From contig NZ_JASIRT010000008.1 in NCBI RefSeq assembly GCF_030063475.1, positions 62,001 through 126,000 on the forward strand: 64,000 nucleotides of DNA, in the 5' to 3' direction. This stretch comes from Roseomonas sp. E05. GTDB lineage: Bacteria; Pseudomonadota; Alphaproteobacteria; Acetobacterales; Acetobacteraceae. The position numbers and the translations under genes were made by a program. Under the pieces are notes generated by a model. That model was not told where the DNA came from and made no database searches. It was given only the letters and a program-made list of their open reading frames with translations. Positions 1-8,278 of the stretch are shown piece by piece (positions within the stretch are counted from its first letter, which is position 1; each line of letters starts with the position of its first letter).

Positions 1-97
1 TCTCCTGCACCACGACCAGGGCGCGGGTGGCCTCCTCAGGCCCGGTGCGCCAGGCGGACAGGCGGTGGCCATCGGCGGCGGCGAGTTCGATCTGCAT
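1..97 (-). CDS. Dienelactone hydrolase family protein, N-terminal fragment
   Basis: Only the first 32 codons lie in the window; the gene runs off the left edge. The peptide starts MQIELAAADGH and reaches ALVVVQE, which matches the beginning of the dienelactone-hydrolase alpha/beta-hydrolase family, where the first core strand leads into a conserved VxQExxG stretch. Family members hydrolyse dienelactones and other small esters in the cytoplasm. The nucleophile Cys, Asp and His lie outside the window, so the catalytic state cannot be judged. The ATG at 95-97 is the only plausible start. The assignment rests on a short stretch and is moderately secure. Confidence 0.6.
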   Translation of the reverse strand, partial: MQIELAAADGHRLSAWRTGPEEATRALVVVQE

Positions 98-180
98 GCG
101 AGCCTCTCAGTCGAGCGGTGCTGTGCTCTCCCGGCGGCGGGGCGATTTCCCGCGGGCCGGTTCCAGCCTATCCTCCGACC

Positions 181-390
181 ATGGCAGAGATCGTCAACCT
201 CAACCAGCACCGCAAGGCGGCGGCCCGGCAGGCGGAAGCCCGGCAAGCCGCTGCCAATCGCGTGAAGTTCGGCCGCAGCAAGGCGGAGAAGGCGCGGGAG
301 GCGGCGGCGGAGGCGCAGCGCCGGGCGCTGCTGGACGGCGCCCGGCAGGAGGAGAAGTCTTCTCCGGCCAACTCGCCCGCGAAGGACTGA
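181..390 (+). CDS. DUF4169 family small protein
   Basis: A 69-residue, highly charged, Ala/Arg/Lys-rich protein starting MAEIVNLNQHRKAAAR and containing NRVKFGRSKAEKAREA. This is the signature of the alphaproteobacterial DUF4169 family, whose function is not known. It is probably a long soluble helix; there is no signal peptide or membrane segment. I chose the ATG at 181 because the conserved family N-terminus begins there; an in-frame ATG upstream at 118 would add a non-conserved tail. It ends 21 bp from the stop of the convergent histidine kinase gene. Confidence 0.75.
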   Translation: MAEIVNLNQHRKAAARQAEARQAAANRVKFGRSKAEKAREAAAEAQRRALLDGARQEEKSSPANSPAKD

Positions 391-411
391 GCCCGGCCGC
401 GCAGGCTGGCC

Positions 412-2331
412 CTATGCCGCCGGAGCGGAGCCGGCCGGGGCCGACTCGTCGAGCCGGGGAGGCGGGGCGGCGCCCGCCGGCTGGCCCGGCCGCCCGGCTT
501 CCGGCGCAGGAGCCGCCCGGTTCCGTGCCGGCAGGCCGCGCAGCACCGCCTGCAGGCTCACGCGGCTGACCGGCTTCGCCAGGCAACCGTCCATGCCGGC
601 CGCGCGGCAGGCTTCCTGTGCCTGCGGCGAGACCTCGCCGGTGAGCGCGATGATGATCATGCGCGGTGCATCGGGCCGCCCCGCCTCCTGCGCCCGGATC
701 CGGCGTGCGGTGTCCAGCCCGTCGATCCCCGGCATCTGCAGGTCCATCAGCACCAGGTCGGAGGGCCGCTCGGCCAGCATCGCCAGGGCGGCCTCGCCGC
801 TCGCGGCCTGCCGCACGACATGCCCGCCGCCTTGCAGCAGCGCCTGCACGACCATGCGGTTCACCGCCACATCGTCCACCACCAGGACGTCGCGCGTCGG
901 CACGGCCGCCGGCGGCGCCGCGGCAGCAGGGGCCTCGGCAGGGGCGGCCTGCAGCGGAAGATGCACCCAGAAGCGGCTGCCCCGCCCCTCCGGGCCGGGT
1001 TCCACGCCAAGCGTGCCATGCATCGCCTGCACCAGGCCGGCGCAGATGGCGAGGCCGAGCCCATATCCCTCCGGCGCCCCTTCGCGGGCCGCGCTGGGCA
1101 GGCGGCTGAAGTCGCGGAACAGCAGGGCGCGCTGGGTGGCGGAGATGCCAGGCCCCGTATCGGTCACCGCCAGGCGCAGGCTGCCATCTGACCAGCACTG
1201 CATCGCCAGCAAGACCTCGCCGCCCCTGGGCGTGAACTTCACCGCGTTCGCGAGAAGGTTGAGCAGGACCTGCTGCAGCCGCCGCCCATCTCCCAGCATG
1301 GCGGAGGGAAGGTCGGGGGCGATCTCCGTCCGCAGCCGGATGCCCTTCTGCGCCGCCTCCGGGCGCACCAGTGCCAGCGCGTTCTCGCGCAGGGAGGAGA
1401 GCGGGACGGGCGCGGACTGCAGGGTCAGCCGCCCCGCCTCGACCAGCGCCAGGTCCAGCACATCATTCACCAGGGCCAGCAGGTGCTGCCCCGCCTGTGT
1501 GATCACCGTGACCTGCTCCCGTGCTCCCAGGGGCAGAGCGCGGCTTTCGGAGAGCGCCTGCGAGAGGCCGAGCACGCCATTCAGCGGCGTGCGCATCTCG
1601 TGGCTCATCCAGGCGAGGAAGCGGGACTTGGCGGCGCTGGCCTGCTGCGCCGCATCCCGCGAGGCGGAGATGGCCTCCAGCAGCTGCCGCTCGCCCCGCT
1701 CCCGGAACAGCGCCAGCAGGGCAAAGCTGCTGCCCACGCCATGCAGGATGGACTCGAGCAGGATGAGCTTCACCCAGGGATTGTCCGGCAGGACAGCGGT
1801 CCGGGTCCATTCCGGCTGCAGCAGCATCAGGGGAATGCGCAGCAGGATCAGCCCGCCATGCAGCCCGAAGGCGCCGGTGAGCAGGATCCGGCAGGCCAGC
1901 CCCTCCGGCCGGCCCCGCCAGAATTCCACGGCGGTGGCGATCAGGGGAATCCCGGACAGCACCGAGGTGACCAGGATGCGGAACTCGACCAGCTCGCTGC
2001 CCGGCAGGCGTTGTGCCATCAGCCAGAGCAGCCCAGGCAGCAGCGCCAGCCAGAGCGGGGCCGGGCGGCCATCGAAGCGCCGGGCGCCACGCCAGCAGAA
2101 GCCGCCCGCCAGCAGGATCAGCAGATTGCCGATGTCGATGGAAAGCAGGTCGGGCACCACCCCGCGCGCGCCCAGCAGCAGGGTGCCGACCGCGACGCAG
2201 AGCAGGGCCATTCCCCATTCGCGCAGCCCCACGGTGCGGTGGCGGTGCAGCGAGAGGCCAAGCCATACCAATCCGAGCAATGCACTGATGAGGGCACTGA
2301 GCAGGAGGAGGGTGGTGCTGTCGAGATGCAA
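412..2331 (-). CDS. Membrane-bound hybrid histidine kinase with C-terminal receiver domain
   Basis: A 639-residue sensor kinase. Residues about 5-215 contain six or seven hydrophobic segments and act as the likely sensory membrane module. The H-box is MSHEMRTPLNG with the phospho-accepting His near residue 244, followed by an N/G-box ATPase domain (LLANAVKFTPRGGEV, VTDTGPGI, GYGLGLAICAGLV). A C-terminal receiver domain has its phospho-acceptor Asp near residue 530 (LVLMDLQMPGIDG). It would autophosphorylate and pass phosphate to its own receiver. No response regulator or Hpt gene lies beside it, so its output partner is unknown. The start appears to be TTG (2329-2331): an in-frame stop lies eight codons upstream, and the next ATG, at residue 36, would remove the first membrane helix. 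Confidence 0.85.
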   Translation of the reverse strand: MHLDSTTLLLLSALISALLGLVWLGLSLHRHRTVGLREWGMALLCVAVGTLLLGARGVVPDLLSIDIGNLLILLAGGFCWRGARRFDGRPAPLWLALLPGLLWLMAQRLPGSELVEFRILVTSVLSGIPLIATAVEFWRGRPEGLACRILLTGAFGLHGGLILLRIPLMLLQPEWTRTAVLPDNPWVKLILLESILHGVGSSFALLALFRERGERQLLEAISASRDAAQQASAAKSRFLAWMSHEMRTPLNGVLGLSQALSESRALPLGAREQVTVITQAGQHLLALVNDVLDLALVEAGRLTLQSAPVPLSSLRENALALVRPEAAQKGIRLRTEIAPDLPSAMLGDGRRLQQVLLNLLANAVKFTPRGGEVLLAMQCWSDGSLRLAVTDTGPGISATQRALLFRDFSRLPSAAREGAPEGYGLGLAICAGLVQAMHGTLGVEPGPEGRGSRFWVHLPLQAAPAEAPAAAAPPAAVPTRDVLVVDDVAVNRMVVQALLQGGGHVVRQAASGEAALAMLAERPSDLVLMDLQMPGIDGLDTARRIRAQEAGRPDAPRMIIIALTGEVSPQAQEACRAAGMDGCLAKPVSRVSLQAVLRGLPARNRAAPAPEAGRPGQPAGAAPPPRLDESAPAGSAPAA

Positions 2332-2484
2332 CGGCGGCGGACCGAGGTTTCCTCACGGAGGAGATGAGATGGCACGAAATTCCGCCAACCGCACTAACTT
2401 ACCGCCGCCCGGGCAGCAACTCCTGAGTGAAGATCCTGCGGGTGTGCCGCGCGGATGGACGCGCGGGGATGCCGGGTGCCCTCC

Positions 2485-3579
2485 TCAGACGTTGAAGCGG
2501 AACAGCATGATGTCGCCGTCGCGGACCACGTATTCCTTGCCTTCCACGCGCATCTTGCCGGCTTCCTTGGCGCCCTGCTCGCCCTTGCAGGCGACATAGT
2601 CGTCATAGCCGATGGTCTCGGCGGCGATGAAGCCGCGCTCGAAGTCGCCATGGATGACGCCGGCCGCCTGGGGCGCCTTCATGCCCTTGATGATGGTCCA
2701 GGCGCGGGCCTCCTTCGGCCCCACGGTGAAGTAGGTGATCAGCCCGAGCAGGCCGTAGCCGGCGGCGATGACCCGGTCGAGGCCGGAATCGCTGAGCCCG
2801 AGGGTCTCCAGAAAATCGGTGCGGTCCTCGGCGGCCATCTGGCTGATCTCGGCCTCGATGGCGGCGGAGACGACCACCGCCTTGGCCCCCTCGGCGGCGG
2901 CGCGGGCGAAGACCTTCTCGCTATGGGCATTGCCGCTGGCGGCGTTGGCCTCCTCCACGTTGCAGACGTAGAGCACCGGCTTGGAGGTCAGGAGCTGCAG
3001 GCGGCGCACCGCCTCCTCCTCGCCCTTGGGGATGGAGGCGCGGGCCGGCCTGCCGTCGCGCAGCCCGGCCAGGATGGGTTCGATCAGCGCCACCTGGGCG
3101 GCCGCTTCCTTGTCGCCGCCGCGGGCGCGCTTCTGCAGGCCGGTGACGCGCTTCTCCAGGCTGTCCATGTCGGCGAGCATCAGCTCGGTCTCGATGGTGT
3201 CGGCGTCGCGCAGCGGATCGACGCTGCCCTCGACATGGGTGACGTCGTCATCCTCGAAGCAGCGCAGGACGTGCACGATGGCGTCCGTCTCGCGGATATT
3301 GGCGAGGAACTGGTTGCCCAGGCCCTCGCCGCGGCTGGCGCCGCGCACCAAGCCGGCGATGTCCACGAATTCCAGGCTGGTCGGCACGACCTTGGCGCTC
3401 TTGCCGATCGCCGCGATGGTGTCGAGGCGGGGGTCCGGCACGGCGACGCGCCCGACATTCGGCTCGATGGTGCAGAAGGGATAGTTGGCGGCCTGGGCTG
3501 CCGCGGTCTGCGTCAGCGCGTTGAACAGGGTCGATTTGCCGACATTCGGCAGGCCGACGATACCGCAGTTGAAGCCCAT
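2485..3579 (-). CDS. ychF: Redox-regulated ATPase YchF (OBG-like)
   Basis: A 364-residue cytoplasmic P-loop protein of the Obg/TRAFAC class. The first residues contain the Walker A motif GLPNVGKS (residues 9-16), followed by switch I/II features including FVDIAGLVRGASRGEGLGNQFL. A coiled-coil insertion follows, then a C-terminal TGS domain ending in EYVVRDGDIMLFRFNV. YchF family members bind and hydrolyse ATP rather than GTP, associate with ribosomes and influence oxidative-stress responses. Length matches the usual 360-365. It lies downstream of pth and rplY on the same strand, a linkage common in bacteria, separated from the preceding unknown gene by two strong hairpins. Confidence 0.97.
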   Translation of the reverse strand: MGFNCGIVGLPNVGKSTLFNALTQTAAAQAANYPFCTIEPNVGRVAVPDPRLDTIAAIGKSAKVVPTSLEFVDIAGLVRGASRGEGLGNQFLANIRETDAIVHVLRCFEDDDVTHVEGSVDPLRDADTIETELMLADMDSLEKRVTGLQKRARGGDKEAAAQVALIEPILAGLRDGRPARASIPKGEEEAVRRLQLLTSKPVLYVCNVEEANAASGNAHSEKVFARAAAEGAKAVVVSAAIEAEISQMAAEDRTDFLETLGLSDSGLDRVIAAGYGLLGLITYFTVGPKEARAWTIIKGMKAPQAAGVIHGDFERGFIAAETIGYDDYVACKGEQGAKEAGKMRVEGKEYVVRDGDIMLFRFNV

Positions 3580-3621
3580 GACCGTCCTCGGGAAGTCTGT
3601 TCCGCACTGATGGCGGGGTCC

Positions 3622-3673
3622 GGGGTGACACTGTCACCCCGGCGGGGGTTCCAAGGGGGCGGCGCCCCCTTGG
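3622..3673. repeat. Two adjacent perfect hairpins upstream of ychF
   Basis: The 109-bp gap between the unknown gene and ychF holds two palindromes. GGGGTGACA (3622-3630) pairs with TGTCACCCC (3632-3640) around a single base. CCAAGGGGGC (3651-3660) pairs with GCCCCCTTGG (3664-3673) around GGC. Neither is followed by a T-run, so these could attenuate or terminate transcription weakly, or be a dispersed GC-rich palindrome of this genome. A partial relative of the second motif, ATCCAAGGGGGCGG, appears near 45444-45457. Confidence 0.6.
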
Positions 3674-3688
3674 CCAGGCCTGGGTCCT

Positions 3689-4096
3689 TTAGCCCAGCCC
3701 GGCGGCGATTTCCTGCGCGATCTGCGCGGCGGCGATGCGCGCCGCCGCATCATCCGTCGGCAGCGCGAGGGCGGCGGCGCGGAGCTGCGTCACGGCGCTG
3801 CCGAGCGGCACGTCGAGCGCCTTGGCGGCGGCCGCGATCAGCCCGCCCCGCGCCTGCCCCTGTGCTTCGGACACGACCTGCGCCATGGAAAGGGCCAGCG
3901 AGGCGCGCGCGGCGGCGGCCTCGATGGCGCCGACATGGCCGGTATCGCTGGTCTCCAGCGCGGCGGCGGTGCTGGCGAGGGTATGGGCCTGGGCCAGCAG
4001 GGCGGCCGCGAGGGCGGCGGCGCCGTTCGCCATGTCCTCCGGGCCGGGGCCGCCGAATTCCGCTTCCAGGTCGGCCGCCGCGTCGTCCATCGCCAT
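3689..4096 (-). CDS. Hypothetical Ala-rich helical protein between pth and ychF
   Basis: A 135-residue protein I do not recognise. It is very Ala-rich, without Cys or Trp, and predicted almost entirely alpha-helical, with an acidic N-terminus (MAMDDAAADLEAEFGG). There is no signal peptide or membrane helix; the composition suggests a soluble helical bundle. It starts only four bases after the pth stop, and its Shine-Dalgarno (AGGAGA) overlaps the end of pth. It is therefore probably translated as part of the rplY-pth transcript. Codon usage resembles the neighbours, which supports it being a real gene. Confidence 0.7.
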   Translation of the reverse strand: MAMDDAAADLEAEFGGPGPEDMANGAAALAAALLAQAHTLASTAAALETSDTGHVGAIEAAAARASLALSMAQVVSEAQGQARGGLIAAAAKALDVPLGSAVTQLRAAALALPTDDAAARIAAAQIAQEIAAGLG

Positions 4097-4100
4097 GATC

Positions 4101-4673
4101 TCAATTCTCCTGGGTCAACAGGGCCACGCGGGTCATGAAGGCTTCCCGCTCGCCGCGCGCCAGCATGGGCGCGGCATCCGCCACCGCATCCAGCATGGGC
4201 TCCAGCCAGGTGTCCACCTTGGCGAAGTTGCCGAGGACATGGCCGGTGACCTTCTCCTTCATGCCGGGATGGCCGATGCCGAGGCGCACGCGCCAGTAGT
4301 CGGGCGTGCCGAGGCGGCGGTCCATGTCGCGCAGCCCGTTATGTCCCGCCGCGCCGCCGCCCAGCTTGACGCGGATCCTGCCCGGGGCGAGGTCCAGCTC
4401 GTCGTGGAAGACGGTGATGTCGGCGGGGGGGATCTTGTGGAACGCGGCGGCCGGCTGCACCGACTCGCCGGAGAGGTTCATGTAGGTCTGCGGCTTCAGC
4501 AGCAGGACCTTCTGCCCGGCGAGGCTGCCCTCGGCCACCAGCCCCTTGTAGCGGCTGCGCCACGGCGTGAAGCCGTGGCGGCGGGCGATGGCGTCGAGGA
4601 CCATGAAGCCGATATTGTGCCGGTGCCGCGCCTGGCCCGGCTCCGGATTGCCGAGACCGACCCAGAGCAGCAC
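4101..4673 (-). CDS. pth: Peptidyl-tRNA hydrolase
   Basis: A 190-residue enzyme that hydrolyses the ester bond of peptidyl-tRNAs released prematurely from ribosomes, recycling tRNA. The N-terminus [14 protein letters not shown] contains the GLGNPG-like signature, followed by [10 protein letters not shown] with the catalytic His. [14 protein letters not shown] and [15 protein letters not shown] carry the conserved substrate-binding Asn and the Asp that tunes the catalytic His. [13 protein letters not shown] completes the family pattern. It follows rplY by 15 bp, the order rplY-pth-ychF being widespread. Confidence 0.97.
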   Translation of the reverse strand: MLLWVGLGNPEPGQARHRHNIGFMVLDAIARRHGFTPWRSRYKGLVAEGSLAGQKVLLLKPQTYMNLSGESVQPAAAFHKIPPADITVFHDELDLAPGRIRVKLGGGAAGHNGLRDMDRRLGTPDYWRVRLGIGHPGMKEKVTGHVLGNFAKVDTWLEPMLDAVADAAPMLARGEREAFMTRVALLTQEN

Positions 4674-4688
4674 CGGACAGCCTCCGCC

Positions 4689-5327
4689 TTACTTCTTGCC
4701 CTTGCCCTTCGGGGCGGGGGCCGGCGTCGCGGCCGGAGCCTGGATCACCACCTCCTCCTCGACGGTGGGCGGCGCGATGGTGGCCACCACGAAGTCACGG
4801 CCGGTGATCACCGGCTTGGTGCCCTTGGCGTCCGCCACGTTGGACCAGCGCAGGCTGTCGCCGATGCCGGCATTGGCCAGGTCGATCTCGAACTGCTCCG
4901 GCACCTGATCGGGGTCGGACATCACCTCGACCTCGCGGCGGACGACGTTCAGCACGCCGCCTTCCTTGATGCCCGGCGAGCTCTCCTCGTTCTGGAACAC
5001 GACCGGCACCTTCACGCGGATCAGCTGGCCCGGGGCGAGCCGCTGGAAGTCCACGTGGATCGGCGTGTCCTTCACGGGGTGGAACTGCACCTCGCGCATC
5101 AGGCAGCGCTCGGCCTGGCCGTTCACCGCCACCTCATAGAGGTGCGACTGCCAGCCGCCCTTGTGCATCTCCTTCATCACGTCGCGCGGGTCGAGAGAGA
5201 GGAGGGTGGCCTCCTGCTTCGCGCCATAGATGACGGCGGGGACACGCCCGCCACGCCGGGTCGCGCGCGCCGCCCCCTTACCGGCCCGCTCGCGCGCCTC
5301 GGCCTCGATCCGAATGGTCTGGACCAT
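4689..5327 (-). CDS. rplY: Large-subunit ribosomal protein bL25 (Ctc form)
   Basis: A 212-residue 5S-rRNA-binding ribosomal protein of the long (CTC/TL5) type. The N-terminal beta-barrel domain (about residues 5-95) contains RVPAVIYGAKQE and the conserved HVDFQRL. The C-terminal domain (about 100-190) includes VPVVFQNEESSPGIKEGGVLN and the DLANAGIGDSLRWSNV pattern. A low-complexity tail (APAATPAPAPKGKGKK) ends it. I chose the ATG at 5325-5327 (MVQTIRIEAEARERAGKG), where conservation starts, rather than a codon 19 residues upstream. It is the first gene of the rplY-pth-unknown-ychF group. Confidence 0.95.
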   Translation of the reverse strand: MVQTIRIEAEARERAGKGAARATRRGGRVPAVIYGAKQEATLLSLDPRDVMKEMHKGGWQSHLYEVAVNGQAERCLMREVQFHPVKDTPIHVDFQRLAPGQLIRVKVPVVFQNEESSPGIKEGGVLNVVRREVEVMSDPDQVPEQFEIDLANAGIGDSLRWSNVADAKGTKPVITGRDFVVATIAPPTVEEEVVIQAPAATPAPAPKGKGKK

Positions 5328-5536
5328 TGCTTCAGCTCCAATCAGCAAAGGCGCCGCGCCGGCCTGGCCGGGGCGCCGGGTCAATCTCCGCCTCCGGGCG
5401 GGTGCCCGAAAACAGTTGCGCCGGCCTCCAGGGGTGCCAGCGCAGCGGCGCGGGGATTAGCAAGAATGCGCCCCTCGCACAATGCCGGCGATTGGGGGCG
5501 GTCGGGGTCAGGCACCGGCGGCAAAGATTACGTAAT

Positions 5537-5551
5537 TGACACTCATTTGCA
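5537..5551. promoter_or_regulatory. Candidate Fur-type iron box
   Basis: TGACACTCATTTGCA matches the classical 15-base Fur palindrome (TGATAATnATTATCA) at 10 of 14 informative positions. It lies about 55 bp upstream of the iron-binding-protein start codon. It overlaps a TTGACA hexamer at 5536-5541 that could be a -35 element. Iron repression is what the importer would need, but the match is imperfect, and alphaproteobacteria also use RirA or Irr. This is a hypothesis. Confidence 0.35.
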
Positions 5552-5606
5552 ATCATGGGAACAGCAGGCGCTGGCAAATCGCGGCAGATCCTCCGGGAGA
5601 TTTCTG

Positions 5607-6626
5607 ATGTTCCGTCGGCTTGGCACCACCCTTGGGGCGCTGTCTCTGCTTTTCGCCGCCCAGCTCGCGCAGGCGGCGGAGGTCAACCTCTACACGACGC
5701 GCGAGCCCGGACTGATCCGGCCTCTGCTGGAGCGCTTCACGGAAAAGACCGGCACCACCGTCAACACCGTCTTCGTGCAGGGGGGGCTGGCCGAGCGGCT
5801 GGCGGCGGAAGGCGCGCGCTCCCCGGCCGACGTCGCCATGGTGGTCGATATCGGCAACCTGATGGAACTGGTGGACCGCGACCTGTCCCAGCCCGTGCGC
5901 TCCGGAACGCTGGAGGCCGCCATCCCCGCCGGGCTGCGCGGCGAGGACGGCCGCTGGTTCGCTCTCTCCACCCGGGCGCGGGCCATCTATGTCTCGCGCG
6001 AGCGGGTGCCGGAGGCCGAGGCCGCCAAGCTGGCCTATGAGGACCTCGCCGATCCGCGCTTCAAGGGGAAGGTCTGCATCCGCTCCGGGCAGCACCCCTA
6101 CAACACCGCCCTGTTCTCCGCGCTGCTGGTCGAGCATGGGGAGGCCTGGCTGCGCGATTACCTGACGAAGCTGAAGGCCAACCTGGCCCGCCGTCCTGCC
6201 GGCGGCGACCGCGAGGTGGCGCGCGATATCCGGGCCGGCATCTGCGATATCGGGCTGGCCAACACCTACTATGTCGGCATCATGCTCTCCGGCCGCGGCG
6301 GCGAGGAGCAGAAGGGCTGGGGCGAGGCGATCCGCGTTGTGCTGCCGCAGGATGGCGCCATGGTGAACGTCTCGGGCGCCGTGGTGGCGCGCCATGCGCC
6401 GAACCGTGCCGAAGCGGTGAAGCTGCTGGAATTCCTGGCCTCGCCGGAAGCCCAGACGCTCTATGCCAAGGTGAACTTCGAGTACCCCGTGCGTGCCGAT
6501 GCCGCGCTGGACCCGATCGTGGCCGGCTTCGGCACGCTGAAGGTCGACGCCGTCCCGCTGCCGCAGGTCGCGGCGCAGCGCGCTCGCGCCAGCCAGATCG
6601 TGGACGAGGTCGGCTTCGACCGCTGA
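5607..6626 (+). CDS. Fe(3+) ABC transporter periplasmic substrate-binding protein
   Basis: A 339-residue secreted protein. Residues 1-23 form a signal peptide ending AQLAQAA just before EVNLYTTREPGLI, the typical first strand of the FbpA/FutA ferric-binding family. LANTYYVGIML near residues 212-222 contains the paired tyrosines that coordinate Fe3+ in this family, and LLEFLASPEAQTLYA is the usual C-terminal pattern. It delivers periplasmic ferric iron to the permease that starts 16 bp downstream. The ATG at 5607 is chosen because it begins the signal peptide; open frame continues far upstream without coding character. Confidence 0.92.
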   Translation: MFRRLGTTLGALSLLFAAQLAQAAEVNLYTTREPGLIRPLLERFTEKTGTTVNTVFVQGGLAERLAAEGARSPADVAMVVDIGNLMELVDRDLSQPVRSGTLEAAIPAGLRGEDGRWFALSTRARAIYVSRERVPEAEAAKLAYEDLADPRFKGKVCIRSGQHPYNTALFSALLVEHGEAWLRDYLTKLKANLARRPAGGDREVARDIRAGICDIGLANTYYVGIMLSGRGGEEQKGWGEAIRVVLPQDGAMVNVSGAVVARHAPNRAEAVKLLEFLASPEAQTLYAKVNFEYPVRADAALDPIVAGFGTLKVDAVPLPQVAAQRARASQIVDEVGFDR

Positions 6627-6642
6627 GGCGCGGCCGCCACCG

Positions 6643-8271
6643 ATGAAGGGCCTGCGGCTGGCGGCCGCACTGGCCGCCGCCCCGGTGACGCTGCCGGTGC
6701 TGGCGCTGGCGGCGGCGGCGCTGGCGGGCTCGGGCAGTCTCTGGCCGCATCTGCTCCGCTTCGTGCTGCCGCAGGCGGCGCTGGAGACCCTCTGCCTGCT
6801 GGGCGGCGTCGGCCTCGTGGTGGTGGTGGTGGGTACCGGCACCGCCTGGCTGACCTCCTGCTACCGCTTCCCCGGCCGCCGGCTGCTCTCGGTCGGGCTC
6901 GTGCTGCCGCTGGCGCTGCCCGGCTATGTCGCCGCCTATGCCTGGCTGGACGTGCTGCATCCGGCCGGGCCGGTGCAGACCCGCCTGCGCCATCTGCTGG
7001 GCCTGACCGACCCGCGCGCCATTCCACTGCCCGAGATCCGCTCCCTCGGCGGCTGCGTCCTGGTGATGGGGATGGTGCTCTACCCCTATGTCTATCTGGC
7101 CGCCCGCGCCGCCTTTCGCACCCAAGGCGTGGAGGTGCTGCGGGCCGGGCGTGCCTCCGGTGCGGGCGGAATGCTGCTGTTCCGCCGCATCGGCCTGCCC
7201 ATGGCGCGGCCCGCGGTGGCCGCCGGCGCCGCGCTGGCGCTGATGGAGGCGTTGAACGACATCGGCGCCGCCGAGTTCCTGGGCGTGCGCACCCTGACCG
7301 TTTCGGTCTACGTCACCTGGATCACCCGCTCCTCGCTGGAGGGGGCGGCGCAGATCGCGCTGGTGCTGCTGGCCCTGGCGGCCGGTGTGGTGGCGCTGGA
7401 GCGCTGGGGCCGGGCGCGGGAGGGCCATGCCACCACCCGCCCGGAGGCCCCGGAGCGTCAGAAGCTGCCTCTGTCCGCCGGCCTTGCCGCCAGCCTCGCC
7501 TGCGCCCTGCCGGTGCTGCTGGGCTTCGTGGTGCCGGCTTCCTACCTGCTCTGGGCCGCCTGGATGCGCGTGGCGGAATTCGGCCTCCCGCCCGACCTGC
7601 CGCGCTGGATCGGCAACAGCGCCCTGCTGGCGGGCATGGCGACGCTGCTGGCCCTCCTCGCCGCGCTTCCACTGGCCTTCGGCGCGAGGCGGGACAGCCC
7701 CGGCCGGTCCCGGCCCGGCCCCGGCGTGGCGCTGCTCAGGCTGGGCATGCTGGGCTATGCGCTGCCGGGCGGCGTCGCGGCGGTGGGGCTGATCATCGCC
7801 TTCGGCTGGATCGACGACGCGCTGGGCCTGCTGGGCCGCTGGGCGCCCATGGCGCTCTCCGGCAGCATGGCCGCGGTGGTTGCGGCCTATGTCATCCGCT
7901 TCCTGGCCATCCCGACAGGCGGGCTGGATGCCGCCTATGCCCGCATCCGGCGAGAGGTGGACTGGTCCGCCGAATCAATGGGCGCGACCGCTGCGCGGCT
8001 GCTCTGGCGGGTGCATCTGCCGCTGCTGCTGCCGGCGCTTTCGGTGGCGGCGCTGCTGACCTTCCTGGATGCCATGAAGGAACTGCCCGCCACCCTGCTG
8101 CTGCGCCCGCTGAACACCGAGACCCTGGCCACCGCCCTCTATGCCGAGGCCGCACGCGGCACCTATGAGGAAGGTGCCGTGGCGGCCCTGGCGCTGGTGG
8201 TGGTTGGGCTGGCGCCGATCGTGCTGCTGGGTGCCGGCGGCCTCCGGAAGGTGGTGCCGCCGGCCGGCTGA
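6643..8271 (+). CDS. Iron(III) ABC transporter permease (fused, FbpB-type)
   Basis: A 542-residue inner-membrane protein with about 12 hydrophobic segments, built of two homologous permease halves, as in FbpB/SfuB ferric-iron permeases. Each half carries an EAA-type coupling loop: VLRAGRASGAGGMLLFRRIGLP near residue 165-185 and SAESMGATAARLLWRVHLPL near residue 445-465. It should form the channel for iron from the binding protein encoded immediately upstream. No ATPase gene follows: the next gene is on the opposite strand with its stop 7 bp away, so the nucleotide-binding subunit must be encoded elsewhere. Confidence 0.92.
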   Translation: MKGLRLAAALAAAPVTLPVLALAAAALAGSGSLWPHLLRFVLPQAALETLCLLGGVGLVVVVVGTGTAWLTSCYRFPGRRLLSVGLVLPLALPGYVAAYAWLDVLHPAGPVQTRLRHLLGLTDPRAIPLPEIRSLGGCVLVMGMVLYPYVYLAARAAFRTQGVEVLRAGRASGAGGMLLFRRIGLPMARPAVAAGAALALMEALNDIGAAEFLGVRTLTVSVYVTWITRSSLEGAAQIALVLLALAAGVVALERWGRAREGHATTRPEAPERQKLPLSAGLAASLACALPVLLGFVVPASYLLWAAWMRVAEFGLPPDLPRWIGNSALLAGMATLLALLAALPLAFGARRDSPGRSRPGPGVALLRLGMLGYALPGGVAAVGLIIAFGWIDDALGLLGRWAPMALSGSMAAVVAAYVIRFLAIPTGGLDAAYARIRREVDWSAESMGATAARLLWRVHLPLLLPALSVAALLTFLDAMKELPATLLLRPLNTETLATALYAEAARGTYEEGAVAALALVVVGLAPIVLLGAGGLRKVVPPAG

Positions 8272-8278
8272 GTCGGCT

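Noticed and set aside
3735-5606. Very long N-terminal extension of the iron-binding protein
   Set aside because: The open frame continues upstream but is antisense to pth and rplY and non-coding in character; the signal peptide sets the start at 5607.
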